The notes beneath the pieces are model-generated. The model was not told the DNA's origin and ran no database searches. It worked only from the letters and a program-made list of their open reading frames with translations. From assembly GCA_038277395.1 (NCBI GenBank), contig CM076193.1, forward strand, positions 93,449,583 to 93,513,582: 64,000 bases of DNA, written 5' to 3'. The position numbers and the translations under genes were made by a program. Of the stretch, positions 22,240-32,368 are shown piece after piece; position 1 is the stretch's first letter, and each line of letters begins with the position of its first letter. This DNA is from Dryocosmus kuriphilus (lineage: Eukaryota; Arthropoda; Insecta; Hymenoptera; Cynipidae).

Positions 22240-23660
22240 ACACCTTGAAATTTCATTTCATTTAATTTTCTTTCCAAATTTCTCTAGCAATCTTTTGAAA
22301 TCTCTTGAAATCTCTAGAAATTTGTTAAGTCTCCTAAAATTCTTTGGAATCTGCTAAAATCTTTGGAAACCCTGCATGCAAAATTCTGTGGCATTCATTG
22401 CAAAATTTTTAAATCTCTTGAAATTGTTCGTAACCCTTTAAAATCTTTTGAAATGTTTTAAATTCCTTTAAATCCTTTGAAATTCTTTAAAATCGGTAGA
22501 TATCCCTTGAAATTAAATTAAATTTGTTCACTAAAGTTTCTCTAGAAATTCGTTAAAATCCCTTGAAATCTTTGGAAACAGCACAAAAAATTTCTGAAAT
22601 CCTTTAAAATTGGTTAATTTCTTGAAATTCTTTAGACTTTTTTAAAATGGCTTAAAATCTTTTAAAAAATATTTAAATTCCGTATCACCTCTTGAAATTC
22701 TTGATATCCGTAGAAATCCCTTGAAATAGAATGAAATTTGTTCCCTAAAGTTGTCTAGAAGTTCGTTGAAATCCCTTAAAACCTTCGAAAAGCGTAAAAA
22801 TCCGTTGAAGTAAGGAAAAATCATTTAAAAACACTTCCAATATTTGAAATCCGTGGAGATACAATAAAATCTTTCAAATCTTGTGAAGTTTCTTGAAATA
22901 CCTTAAAGTCGCTTTAAATTTTTAGAATCACCAGGAACCCTTTGAAGTTTCATTTCATTTAATTTTATTTCAAAATTCCTTGGAACCTTTAAAAACCTTC
23001 TGAAAATTTTTTTAATTCCTTCATATCCTTTGAAATCCTTTAAATTCGTAGAAATCCCTTGAAATAAATTTTAATTTATTTCCTAAGGTTTCTCTGGAAG
23101 TTCGTTAAAATCCCTTGAAAATTTTAGAATCGCCAGGAATTCCTTGAAATTTAACTGAATTTTCTTTACAACTTTCGCCAGAAGTGCCTTGCATTTTTTT
23201 GAATGTTTTAAAATTCTTTGGAATCTGTTAAAATTCCTTAAAATCTTTGTAAATCCTTCCAAATCTCTTCAAATCTCCTAAAATCCTTTAGAATCCCTTA
23301 AAATCCCTGGAAATACTTGGAAATACTTTAGAATCTCTGGAAAACGTTGAAATTGTTTTAAATTCTTGGAAATGTTTGGAAATCCGTAGAAGTCTTTTGA
23401 AATCCTATAAAATCATTTGAAAAGCCTTAAAATCCGTGAAAGTCCTTGCAAATTTCTTGAAATCCTTTGAATTCCCATAAAATCCCCGAAAACGTTAAGA
23501 AATTCTCGAAAGTCCCTTGAAATGTTTTTAAACATTACGAAATTCCTGAAAATCTGGAAATCCCATAAAATTAGTGGAAATGTTTTGAAATTTGCGGAAA
23601 TTTTTTGAAATCTCATAAAAGCCTCTGAAAAGCCTTAAATCCGAGGAAGTCGATTGAAAT
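22240..23660. repeat. Degenerate TTGAAATCC-type array 2 (1.4 kb)
   Basis: A long tract of variations on CTTGAAATCCTTTAAAATC with a quasi-period near 9-12 bp. It produces spurious minus-strand ORFs rich in F, K, R, N and I (22642-22824, 23413-23616). Longer shared phrases (for example GTTTCTCTAGAAATTCGTTA, near 19390 and 22545) show that higher-order units were also duplicated and that arrays 1 and 2 are related. Confidence 0.8.
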
Positions 23661-24315
23661 CTGTTTTTAAAACAGGGATTAAAAATTCTGTTTATAGAGT
23701 CATTAATTTAAATAAATGAACAGAAAAATATATTATTTGAATGAAATTTCTGTAGATTTTTATTTGTTTGGACAATACTTAATGATATTTCCGATTCTAT
23801 CATTTTACATCTGTCAAGGTAACATCTAGTAGAAATAGAAAATTCAAAATTATTGCCTGTTCTTGCTTGATTCTTGATGATTCTATGACACTGAAGCTGG
23901 CGACCAAGTCTTAGGGGCCGATGGATTTATACCGGCTACCCAAACCTGTTCTCGAATAATTGCGTTATGAATTGTTTTACCGAAAAATTTATTCGCGGAA
24001 ACCGAGTTTAACTTCAGACTTTTATTCCAAATAACTGTTGAAGGCTTTCCTGTCTAGTTGCTCATGATTGTCAAAAACGTTAAAATGCCGGTAAGTACGG
24101 AATGGTATATTGTTTTACAAGTGAGAAAGGTATCGCCAAGAACACTAGAATTCAGGACGTGCAACGGATGGTGGTGGGGGTGAGGCAAAAAGTAAAGGCA
24201 GCTTAAACAGTTGCGCCGCGCATTCAAAAACGCGTTGAGTTTTTGCGCGCATCCTGCCAGCATAGCTTCTGCCGTGCTTGTATATCTATATATACATTCT
24301 AGCCAAGAACTCTAG
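23661..24315. other. No gene seen
   Basis: Non-coding sequence leading up to the 2-kb long-TIR element. No motif was recognised. Confidence 0.35.
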
Positions 24316-26285
24316 TGTCGGTCGGTCACGAGTGGATTCAGGCAGGAGGGCACCCGGTGGATGGAGCCTACCCCCCACCACTTGCGAACCACTGGCACTC
24401 GGACCGAGCGCCAGTGCCAGACATGTGAAACAGTTTGCGCGCTTATTTAAAAAAACAGCTAATATAATTCTATAACTGCCTCAAAATGCGATACAGTGAA
24501 ATAATGTGGTGGTGGGCGTAGAACGTCTTGTCGACGAAGTGCGAACAAATTTCAGAAAGAAGAAAGTAAAATCGAATGAAATTCAACTTCCTGGATTACA
24601 TAAAAAATCTGAAAAAAGGAAAATAGAACCTCAGAGATTTTACTCAACCGTAAAGTGCAGGAAAACGGTAACAAAAAGGATTTCGAAACCAACAAACCTC
24701 GAAAAAAAATCATTTGAAAATATGTTACTTCTTAGCGATACAGCAACGGTAAATATTCACACTCAATTCGATCATGTGTACGAGAACAATAAGTCATAAT
24801 TTTAAAAGAATTTTTAGATATGATTCGCCAAATTGTAATTGCAAAATTTGATCATGTGTACGAGAAGAGTAAATCATAATTTTAAGCATTTTCAGGCACG
24901 ATTCGCAAAACTGTAATCGCAAAATTGTAATTTTAACGGAGCAAAATACGGAATTCAATAAATGGTTTTTAAACCATTAAAACTCCTATATTCTACATTT
25001 GTTGCCTCAAAATTTTGCTATACCCCGAGATAATTTATTGATACAAAACTACTGTTACGTAATATTTTTTGTATTGTGTTTAAAAACAACAGACGTTTCC
25101 TAAATAAAAAATGTTTTTTTAAGATATACTCTATAGAAATAAATAGAGAAATATTTTGATGTAACATTGAATGCTTTTTAAATATTTTGTTTAGTCACAC
25201 AAATATTTAAATTACTCACAAGAAAATAAGTATTATCAATTTGTTTTTAAACTTATATAAGTATAAATTTTATAATATTCGTGAAAAAATTGGAAAAGAT
25301 TTTTGAATTTTTCAGATGTGTTAAAAAAGAATCTAGAAGATTTAAAAAAAAATTTATTGTACAAGATTTTACCAAATATTAGGAAAAATTCGAGCCTTTT
25401 TAAAAGATATTTAGGACTTTCAGAAGTCCTATTTTACCTTAAAATCTTCTACTCTTTTTCGAAACTTATGAATAAATCTTAAGAAAAATCTTTTTTTAAT
25501 CCTTTCGAAAATGTTAAACCTTTTATTATATTTAAATTATTCAAATTTTTCGCGATTTTTTTTAATTCTAAAAAATTTTAAAAATTGTCTTGAAATCTTT
25601 CATATTCTTCTTTGAGAATTTTAGAAATCTTTTGATTTTTTTAAATATTCTTTTAAAATTAATTTTTAAAAATAAAAAATCATTTGAATTTTTCCTAGGG
25701 CCCTAAATAATTTTTTTCATTTTCTTGAAACCTTACAAAATTTCTAAAATATATAAGTTTTTATTATTTTTGAATCGTTTCAAAACTTCAAAATTGTCTC
25801 TTAAACTTACTCAAATATGTTCCAATATGATGTATTATAGCAAAATTTTGCTATAAAATCTTTTACACTTTTTAAAAAATTTTAGGAAATAATTAAAAAT
25901 GTTTTGTAATCTTTTTCAATTTGTCCTTAGAATTCATTGAGAAAAAAATAATTTGAAATTTAAATTTTCCCATAATTTTTCCAATAATTTGATTTTTCTA
26001 ATCTCTTTGAAAATGTAAAAAAAGTTTAGAATTTATAGTGTGGTAGAAAAATGTTAAGAACAGCATTATTGCCCAATATTGAACAATCATTTACAATTTA
26101 AATATTATCTTCTATCAATAATGTTTAGAAACATTTAGAAATAAATTTAAGCGTGCCAACTATTTCACATCTCTGACACTGGAGCTGGTTCGAGTGCTAG
26201 TGGTTCGGAAGTGGTGGGGGGTAGACTCCACCCACCGGGTGCCGTCCTGTCTGAATCCACTCGTGGTCGGTCGTAAGAAAGAAGA
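24316..26285. mobile_element. 2-kb non-autonomous element with ~120-bp TIRs
   Basis: About 24325-24445 is the reverse complement of about 26155-26275 at roughly 85% identity. Shared cores are ACGAGTGGATTCAG, CACCCGGTGG and TACCCCCCACCACTT. The interior is AT-rich with one 97-codon ORF (24506-24799; Lys-rich, no recognised domain) and a ~75-bp direct repeat (24770-24845 and 24849-24925, core GATCATGTGTACGAGAA). No transposase was recognised. Edges and target duplication could not be fixed. The GC-rich TIRs stand out from their surroundings. Confidence 0.7.
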
Positions 26286-26385
26286 GACAAGCGAGTGGTG
26301 GGAGGCGCTCTGTGCCTTGAGATTTTGCCTCAATCGGATACACGGCGCTGCATAGGGGAATTCTAGTGTTCGTACTTCTTGGGTA

Positions 26386-26441
26386 TTGCTTTTACGTGAG
26401 ATCGCTAGTTTAAACTAGCGATTTCACTTAAAAGCGATACC
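26386..26441. repeat. Hairpin centred on GTTTAAAC
   Basis: TCGCTAGTTTAAACTAGCGA forms a perfect 20-bp palindrome. It is extended outwards imperfectly by TTGCTTTTACGTGAGA and TTTCACTTAAAAGCGA. No associated gene. Confidence 0.75.
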
Positions 26442-27049
26442 TTTTTCACGTGTGCATCACTATATTTTTTTGTACAAGGCCATGATTTTGGCACTTTGAG
26501 ATGCGTCAAAATCTTGATGTAATTATATATTACAGTTTAAAATCAAACATTACAAAAAAGTCTGCTTTCAGACCACGTGATGCAGTCAGACCAATCAGAT
26601 GGTTGCAATTGTAATTTTCAGCGCTGCCAATTTCGCAATGCAAACATAAATCAGATCTGCAGTATAGTCGTACATACAGTGCAGCGTCACCTTTCTCACT
26701 AGTGAGATATGTGACGTCACTTATCTTCATAGGTTGAAGAAAAGTGACGCTAGAGAGCAACTTTTATTACGCTAATGCGCAGTCAAATTTCTTACCGGAA
26801 AACGTCAACTTTCTATAGATAGGGCATGCATCGAAAAGTGCCTAAATCATGGCTGCGTGCAAAAAATGTTATAACAAAATGAAGCTGCGGTATATGGCGG
26901 AGTAGGCAAATAAAATCTGCTTCATAAATTAATTTAATTTATAATATAAATTATTTTAATTTACGGAGTAACAAATCAAACTATTAACCAAGAATGGAAA
27001 GTATAAATGTTTAATATTAAATTAAATACAACATTTTCTTGAGGAAACA
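26442..27049. other. No gene seen
   Basis: Non-coding. It contains a short inverted pair (GCGTCACCTTTCTC near 26684 and GAAAAGTGACGC near 26737). Confidence 0.35.
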
Positions 27050-27445
27050 ATGCTCCAAAGAAAAATTTATGACACTCCAGTTGCTTCCTAAAGGCCTCGC
27101 CGTCCTGAATTATAATCCTAGTAGTCCTGGTATCTAAATTAAATCTTCTGCGAAGAAGTCAGGTTTCCAAGGGAAATTTATGATGATGGTTTCTAGAAAG
27201 TTCCGTCATCCTAACTAACAATCCTGGTTGTCCAGGTGCCTAAAACACATCTTTGAGAAATTTCGGTTACAAATCAAAATTCACGATTCTTCATTTGTGT
27301 CCTGAAGTCTTGCCGTCCTGGATAAAAATCTTGGTAGTCCAGGATATCCTAAATAGAACTTCTCTAAGGAAGTTTGGTCCCTAAGCGAAATTCACGAAAT
27401 CCAGATGGTTTGCTAAAAGTACAGTCGTCATTTCACAGAGAAATA
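27050..27445 (+). repeat. ~110-bp tandem repeat block, left
   Basis: About four diverged copies of a ~110-bp unit with the order AAATTTATGA, CCTAAAGGCCTCGCCGTCCT, TAATCCTAGTAGTCCTGG, TCTTCTGCGAAGAAGT. The same unit occurs in opposite orientation at about 33420-33680, so these two blocks bracket the ~165-bp array. Confidence 0.75.
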
Positions 27446-27635
27446 TTCTGTAGTTCTAAGCTGAATAATTGGGAAATATTTTACGAATTTTTAGGATATG
27501 TTTCAGGTAATGAATTACTTAAACTCAGAAATGCAGCGTCATAATAAAACTGCACTAAGCTAATTTAAAGCACAATAATATAAAGGGAAATAATTAAAAA
27601 ATTTAAAAGTAGAGAATTCGTAGTTTTTATGTGGT

Positions 27636-27656
27636 GGGGGGGGGGGGGGGGGGGGG
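27636..27656. repeat. G21 homopolymer
   Basis: Uninterrupted run of 21 guanines directly before the first unit of the ~165-bp array. Confidence 0.9.
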
Positions 27657-28820
27657 AGTAAAACGTGGCAACAAGTATGTTGGGTACTTGTTGACCTTCA
27701 AAAACGCGGAAAATGTTTTTTCGATCATTACAGTATGCTTATAACGTTGTTAGAAAAACAATTTGAAGAATTGAATATTACGGAATTACTTACTTTTTTA
27801 TGAGGAACTAAGGTACCTACCCTAGAATTCGGGGCAGTAAGTATTTTGGGTAGTTGTTGACCTTTAAAGCCGCGGAAAATGTTTTTTTCGATCATTGCAG
27901 TATGCCTATCACGTTAGCAAAACAATTTCAAGAATGAAATATTATGAAATTACTCACTTTTTTATGCAGAACTAAGGTACCCACCCTAGAATACGGGGCA
28001 GCAAGTATTTTGGGTACTTTCTGACCTTCAAAAGTCAACAAAAATGCTTTTTTCACCTTTTAAGTATGCCTATCACGTGGTTAGCAAAAAAAAAAAAAAT
28101 TGAAGAACTGAACATTATGGAATTACTTACATTCTTATGTGGAACTAAAGTACCCACCCTAGAATACGGAGCAACAAGTGTTTTGGGTATTTGTTCACCT
28201 TTAAAGCCGCGGAAAATGATTTTTCGATCATTTAAATATGTCTATCACGTGGTTCGCAAAACAAATTGAAGAATTGAACATTTTCCAATTACTCACTTTT
28301 TTATGCGGAACTAAGGTAACCACCCTAGAATACGGAGCAACAATTATTTTGGGTGCTTATTGACCTTTAAAGTCGACAAAAATGTTTTTTCAGACTTTTA
28401 AATACACCTTTCACGTGGATAGCAAAACAAATTGCAGAATTGAACATTATGTAATTTCTTAAATTTTTATGCGGAACTAAGATACCCACCTTAGAATACG
28501 GGGCAACAAGTATTTTGGGTACTTGTTGACGTTTAAAGCCGACAAAAATGTTTCTTTTTTCAACATTTATATACGTTAATTACGTGGTTAGCAAAACAAT
28601 TGAAGAATTGAGCATTATGGAATTCCTTACTTTTTGATAGGGAACTAAGGTCCCCACCATAGAATACGGGGCAACAAGTATTTTGGGTACTTGCTCACCT
28701 TTAAATTCGACAAAAATTTTTTTTTTTTTCTTTCAACATTTATATACGCTTATCACGTGGAATTGGAAAATTGAACATTATGGAATTACTTTTTTATGCG
28801 GAACTAAGGTACCCACCATA
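27657..28820 (+). repeat. ~165-bp tandem array, first part (7 units)
   Basis: Units share TACGGGGCAACAAGTATTTT, GGGTACTTGTTGACC, AAAATGTTTTTTC, ATCACGTGG, AACAAATTGAAGAATTGA and GGAACTAAGGTACCCACCC. Anchor spacing is about 158-171 bp (near 27682, 27851, 28009, 28180, 28350, 28511 and 28681). Small ORFs in the array are products of the repeat. The array continues at 32106-32364 and 33222-33420 after insertions are removed, about ten units in all. Confidence 0.9.
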
Positions 28821-29444
28821 GGGAGTCCCGGTGGCTCAGGTGATAGCGGGCCAGGCTTCCGACCAGGAGGACTGGGTTCGATCCTTGTGCCGGTACCAAT
28901 GGAAATTTTTCTATGTACTTTAACCAAGGTTCTGGTGGTTCGGAACCCACCTTAAACTGTAGGTCCCCTCAGAAGAGGTTGGTGACTTCCCAGGGAAGAG
29001 GCTCCATGTCGAGGGGAAAATTGCTTGAGGGTCACCAGCCGATTTTGAGAGACTCGGAAAAAAGTTAGCGATCTCCGTGCGAGACAGGCTTCTTTCGAGG
29101 GGACCATCGCTCGATCGTAGCTGGTTGATTTCGAGGAAATTAACACACACATACACTTACATGGCACACCAGGGGCATATTTCATAAAAGTTACAAGTTC
29201 ACAAATTACAAGTTACTATATTACTAGGTTGTAATTGCAAGTTCTTGCATTTTGCGTTTAACAAGAGTTTTGCGTCCACTTGTAGATACAAGTAATATCT
29301 TCTACAAGTTACAAGCGCGCGCTGGCACACTTAACTTATCATGGCGGTTAACCTGCAAGTGACTGTGCGTGTTGCAGTATCGGGCAATACGCTTTCAAGC
29401 CTTCTTTAACCTAAATATATATACCATATATATATATATACATA

Positions 29445-31410
29445 CCGGGTGTCTAAAAAGTCCCGGGACGGTTGGATATTTCCTCAGGTAAAATATTTTT
29501 CGAAAAAGTGAAGGTCATTCCTGAAGTAAATTACAACGAGGAATTCAATGGTGACCTTCATTTTGACCTTGAAGTTGACCTTCATAGCTTTTTGAAGGTT
29601 AACTTTGTTTTTTTTTAATGGAAACCCCCTTTTTTTACATCTGCAATCGATAGAGCGGAAAATTCTACGTTCAGGTACGTACCCAAGTCATAGGTTAATT
29701 GTAACGTTCAAGGTCAGTTAGAGGTTATTTGAAATTAACAAAGTTTTCCAAGAGGTCAGTGCAATTCCTGAAGTAAATTTCAACGAGAAATTCATTGGTG
29801 AGGTCTGTATTGATCTTGGTTACAGCGTTTTGAATATTGTAAAATCATAAGGAAATTTTTCATTTAAGTTCCAGGTGTTCTGGTGAGAGTTCTGTTCCTC
29901 CCCAAAGAGTTATACAGTCCTATACCGTTTTTCGATACCTAAGTCAATACCTAAGGCGATACCATAAGTCCTATACCGTTTTTCCATACAAATATTATGA
30001 ATCGAAACTAAATTTACGTATTACGAGTATATACTTACTATCTTTCGCTAAAAGATTATTATGGCGCAAGCTAAACTTTCGGAACGAGAGAGGGTATCTG
30101 TATTAATGATGCGTGGTTGGGGAGATCGAGTTCGATCTTATGATCAAGTTCGTTTGCTTTTTAATCGCACTTTTCGTAATGGAGAAGGGTTAAATCCTGT
30201 CTCAAAATCAACAATTGAAAGAAATGTAAGGCGCTTTATGAATCATGGATCTATCAAGGACCTTCAGAGAACTGGTCGGCCAAAATCTGCAGGATCTGAG
30301 GAGATGCAGATGGACATAGCCCAAGCATTTGTTGAAAACCCACACCTTAGTTTACGTCGAGCTAGTGATGAGCGTGACGTTGCTCCTGAGACAGTGCGAA
30401 ATATTTTAAAAAGCATTAATTTCCATCCTTACAAAGTTCATCTGGTACAAGAGCTCAATGAAGACGATCCTGATCGTCGGGTTGAATTTTGTGAAATTAT
30501 GATGGACAGAATTGATAGAGATCCTCTTTTCTTGTACAATACAGTATTTTCAGATGAAGCTACTTTCACTTTAAAAGGTGAAGTTAACAGGCAAAGTTGT
30601 AGATATTGGTCCGACACAAATCCTGATTGGATGTTGGAGAGTCACACACAATATCCACAAAAGATTAATGTTTGGGCCGGTATCTTGAATGATACATTGA
30701 TAGGCCCTTTCTTCATCGATGGTAATCTCAATGCCCGTGCATATGAAGAGCTTCTCAGAAACCAAATTGTACCAAGAATAAGGGAGATTACAGGCGATAA
30801 TTTTCAAAATATTTGGTTCCAGCAGAACGGAGCAGCGGCTTATTACGGTAGGGAGGTTCGAGCATATTCGGATACTCAGTTCCCTCAAAGGTGGATTGGA
30901 AGAAGGGGTGAAATCGAGTGGCCTGATAGATCTCCTGATCTGACGCCTCTCGACTATTTTCTTTGGGGTTATTTAAAGAGCAAAGTATACTCAACGCAAC
31001 CCCAAAGCTTAGACGAATTGCAGAATCGGATTCTGCAACAGGCTACTTTCATTAATAGGGATATGATTCGTAATGCTGTAACTCATTTTTACAATCGCAT
31101 AGCTTTTTGTCAAGAAGCTTAAGGTTTTCAGTTCGAACATCTTCACTGAAGCGTGAGAGGCAAGGGGACTCACGCTAATCAAACACCCCAAAGGGAACAG
31201 AATTTACTACGTCCACGTCGTTGTTCCTGGGTAATGCTAAACGTAAATGTAAACTGCTTGGGAAAAACCTTGAAGATCATCACCAAGATCAATACAGAGC
31301 TCACCAATGAATTTCTCGTTGAAATTTACTTCAGGAATGACCTTCACTTTTTTGAGAAATATTTTACCTGAGGAAATATCCAACCGTCCCGGGACTTTTT
31401 AGAAACCCGG
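29445..31410 (+). mobile_element. Complete Tc1/mariner-like element (1966 bp)
   Basis: The ends read CCGGGTGTCTAAAAAGTCCC and, reversed, CCGGGTTTCTAAAAAGTCCC, each abutting a TA dinucleotide (29443-29444 and 31411-31412). The inverted similarity runs for more than 110 bp inward (GAAGGTCATTCCTGAAGTAA is in both). A third copy of this subterminal sequence lies at about 29755-29815 (CCTGAAGTAAATTTCAACGA), internal on the left. It encodes one transposase frame (30061-31122). Confidence 0.88.
30061..31122 (+). CDS. Tc1/mariner-like (DUF4817 + DDE_3) transposase, full length
   Basis: An uninterrupted 353-residue frame of normal length for this insect transposase group. Residues about 1-75 form the helix-turn-helix DNA-binding region (KLSERERVSVLMMRGWGD, SKSTIERNVRRF). 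A GRPKSA linker follows, then the RNase H-like catalytic core. The first catalytic Asp is in VFSDEATF, and KINVWAGIL and IGPFFIDGNL are typical. The third acidic residue is in RSPDLTPLDYFLWGY. The second acidic position, normally WFQQDGA in this family, reads WFQQNGAAA: residue 256 is Asn. The protein is therefore probably catalytically dead or crippled despite the intact frame. It would cut and paste the element at TA sites. ATG 30061 is the first in-frame Met after an upstream stop and gives the expected N-terminus. Confidence 0.92.
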   Translation: MAQAKLSERERVSVLMMRGWGDRVRSYDQVRLLFNRTFRNGEGLNPVSKSTIERNVRRFMNHGSIKDLQRTGRPKSAGSEEMQMDIAQAFVENPHLSLRRASDERDVAPETVRNILKSINFHPYKVHLVQELNEDDPDRRVEFCEIMMDRIDRDPLFLYNTVFSDEATFTLKGEVNRQSCRYWSDTNPDWMLESHTQYPQKINVWAGILNDTLIGPFFIDGNLNARAYEELLRNQIVPRIREITGDNFQNIWFQQNGAAAYYGREVRAYSDTQFPQRWIGRRGEIEWPDRSPDLTPLDYFLWGYLKSKVYSTQPQSLDELQNRILQQATFINRDMIRNAVTHFYNRIAFCQEA

Positions 31411-32105
31411 TATAATCCATAATACAATTTTCACGGTCCGAAATTTCAGTAAACTTCCTCAAAAGATAACTTGTATTTACTCTTAAGACTTTTCCAAACC
31501 GCAAAGACCCTGCGAAATTTGCCTACAAATCACAAGTGGTACTTCATAAAACAGAACGGTTGTAAAACTGCGGGATATTACTTGTAAGTGGAGTCGCCGT
31601 ACTTGTAACGTGTACGAAGTGCCAATGACTTTGTGATACGCACACTATTAATACAAGTAAAAAGTTACTAGACTTGTACTTGTAAATTGTAACTTGTAGG
31701 TTTTATGAAATAGGCCCCAGGTCAGTGCACCGAACATAGACAACATCTAACTGGAAGATCTCATGAAGACTGCTCCTACAAACCCTACCATACTAGCTTT
31801 GCTTAGCAGCTTATAGTGTGGTTAGGGAGGCTGCCAGATGGCATGTATCGGAGGCTCACTTTAATATACAAAGAGGCCCGCGTCAGATACGGTGCCATAG
31901 GGTATGCCTGGCACCCGAGAGGTAATATAACCAGAACGTTGGAAACAATGAAAAGAGCAGATCAAAATCCCTGTAGAAAGGTTGCCAGGTATCGGTGCAC
32001 TGCCTTGAGATAAACATGGTTGTGGCACAATAGGCTTATAGCCTGAGCGCCAGAGGGTGTTTTTAGGAACCTCCCGCCCACTTTAAAACAAAGGCACCCA
32101 CCATA

Positions 32106-32364
32106 GAATACGGGGCAACAAGTATTTTGGGTACTTTCTCACCTTTAAAGTCAACAAAAATGTTTTTCTGGCATTTAAAATAAACCTATCAGGGGTTATC
32201 AAGACAAATTGAAGAATTGAATATTATGGAATTACTTACTTTTTTATGTGGAACTAAGGTACCTCCTACCCTAGAATACGGGGCAACAAGTATTTTGGTT
32301 AGTTGTTGACCTTTAAAGCCGCGGAAAATGATTTTACGACCATTTAAGTACGCCGATCACGTGG
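32106..32364 (+). repeat. ~165-bp tandem array, second part
   Basis: The array resumes directly after the SINE target duplication and runs to the TTAA element, about 1.5 units (anchors near 32125 and 32296). Confidence 0.85.
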
Positions 32365-32368
32365 TTGA

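Larger units (their letters stand above)
29173..31717. mobile_element. PIF/Harbinger-type MITE (CAG duplication), hosting a mariner
   Basis: The left end is GGGCATATTTCATAAAAG and the right end, reversed, GGGCCTATTTCATAAAAC. A CAG trinucleotide flanks both sides (29170-29172 and 31718-31720). GGGC-initial ends with a 3-bp target duplication are characteristic of PIF/Harbinger. The arms carry repeated ACAAGTTACAAG-type words. Its own sequence is about 29173-29444 and 31411-31717; the rest is the inserted Tc1/mariner-like element. No Harbinger transposase remains. Confidence 0.75.
28821..32090 (+). mobile_element. tRNA-headed SINE, interrupted by nested elements
   Basis: The head starts GGGAGTCCCGGTGGCTCAGG with an A-box-like TGGCTCAGGTGATAGCG (about 28832) and a B-box-like GGGTTCGATCC (28874-28884), both diagnostic of a Pol III tRNA-type promoter. 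The insertion is flanked by a 15-bp duplication of array sequence (AAGGTACCCACCATA at 28806-28820, AAGGCACCCACCATA at 32091-32105), as expected for LINE-mediated integration. Without the nested Harbinger/mariner insertion (29173-31720) the SINE body is about 720 bp, long for a SINE, and ends CTTTAAAACA. Near its 3' end GGCTTATAGCCTGAGCGCC matches the 3' untranslated region of the LINE at 60785-60823, suggesting that LINE family as its mobiliser. Confidence 0.75.

Noticed and set aside
22642..23616. Minus-strand ORFs rich in F, K, R, N and I
   Set aside because: They are by-products of the TTGAAATCC-type array, with no domain and the same loose period as the DNA repeat.
28831..28890. A possible tRNA gene
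   Set aside because: A and B boxes are present, but no cloverleaf with acceptor stem could be drawn and the sequence continues into a ~720-bp body with a target duplication, so it is a SINE head.
28066..28955. ORFs inside the ~165-bp array and SINE head
   Set aside because: Similar frames recur with each repeat unit or read through the tRNA-like SINE promoter; no protein family signature.
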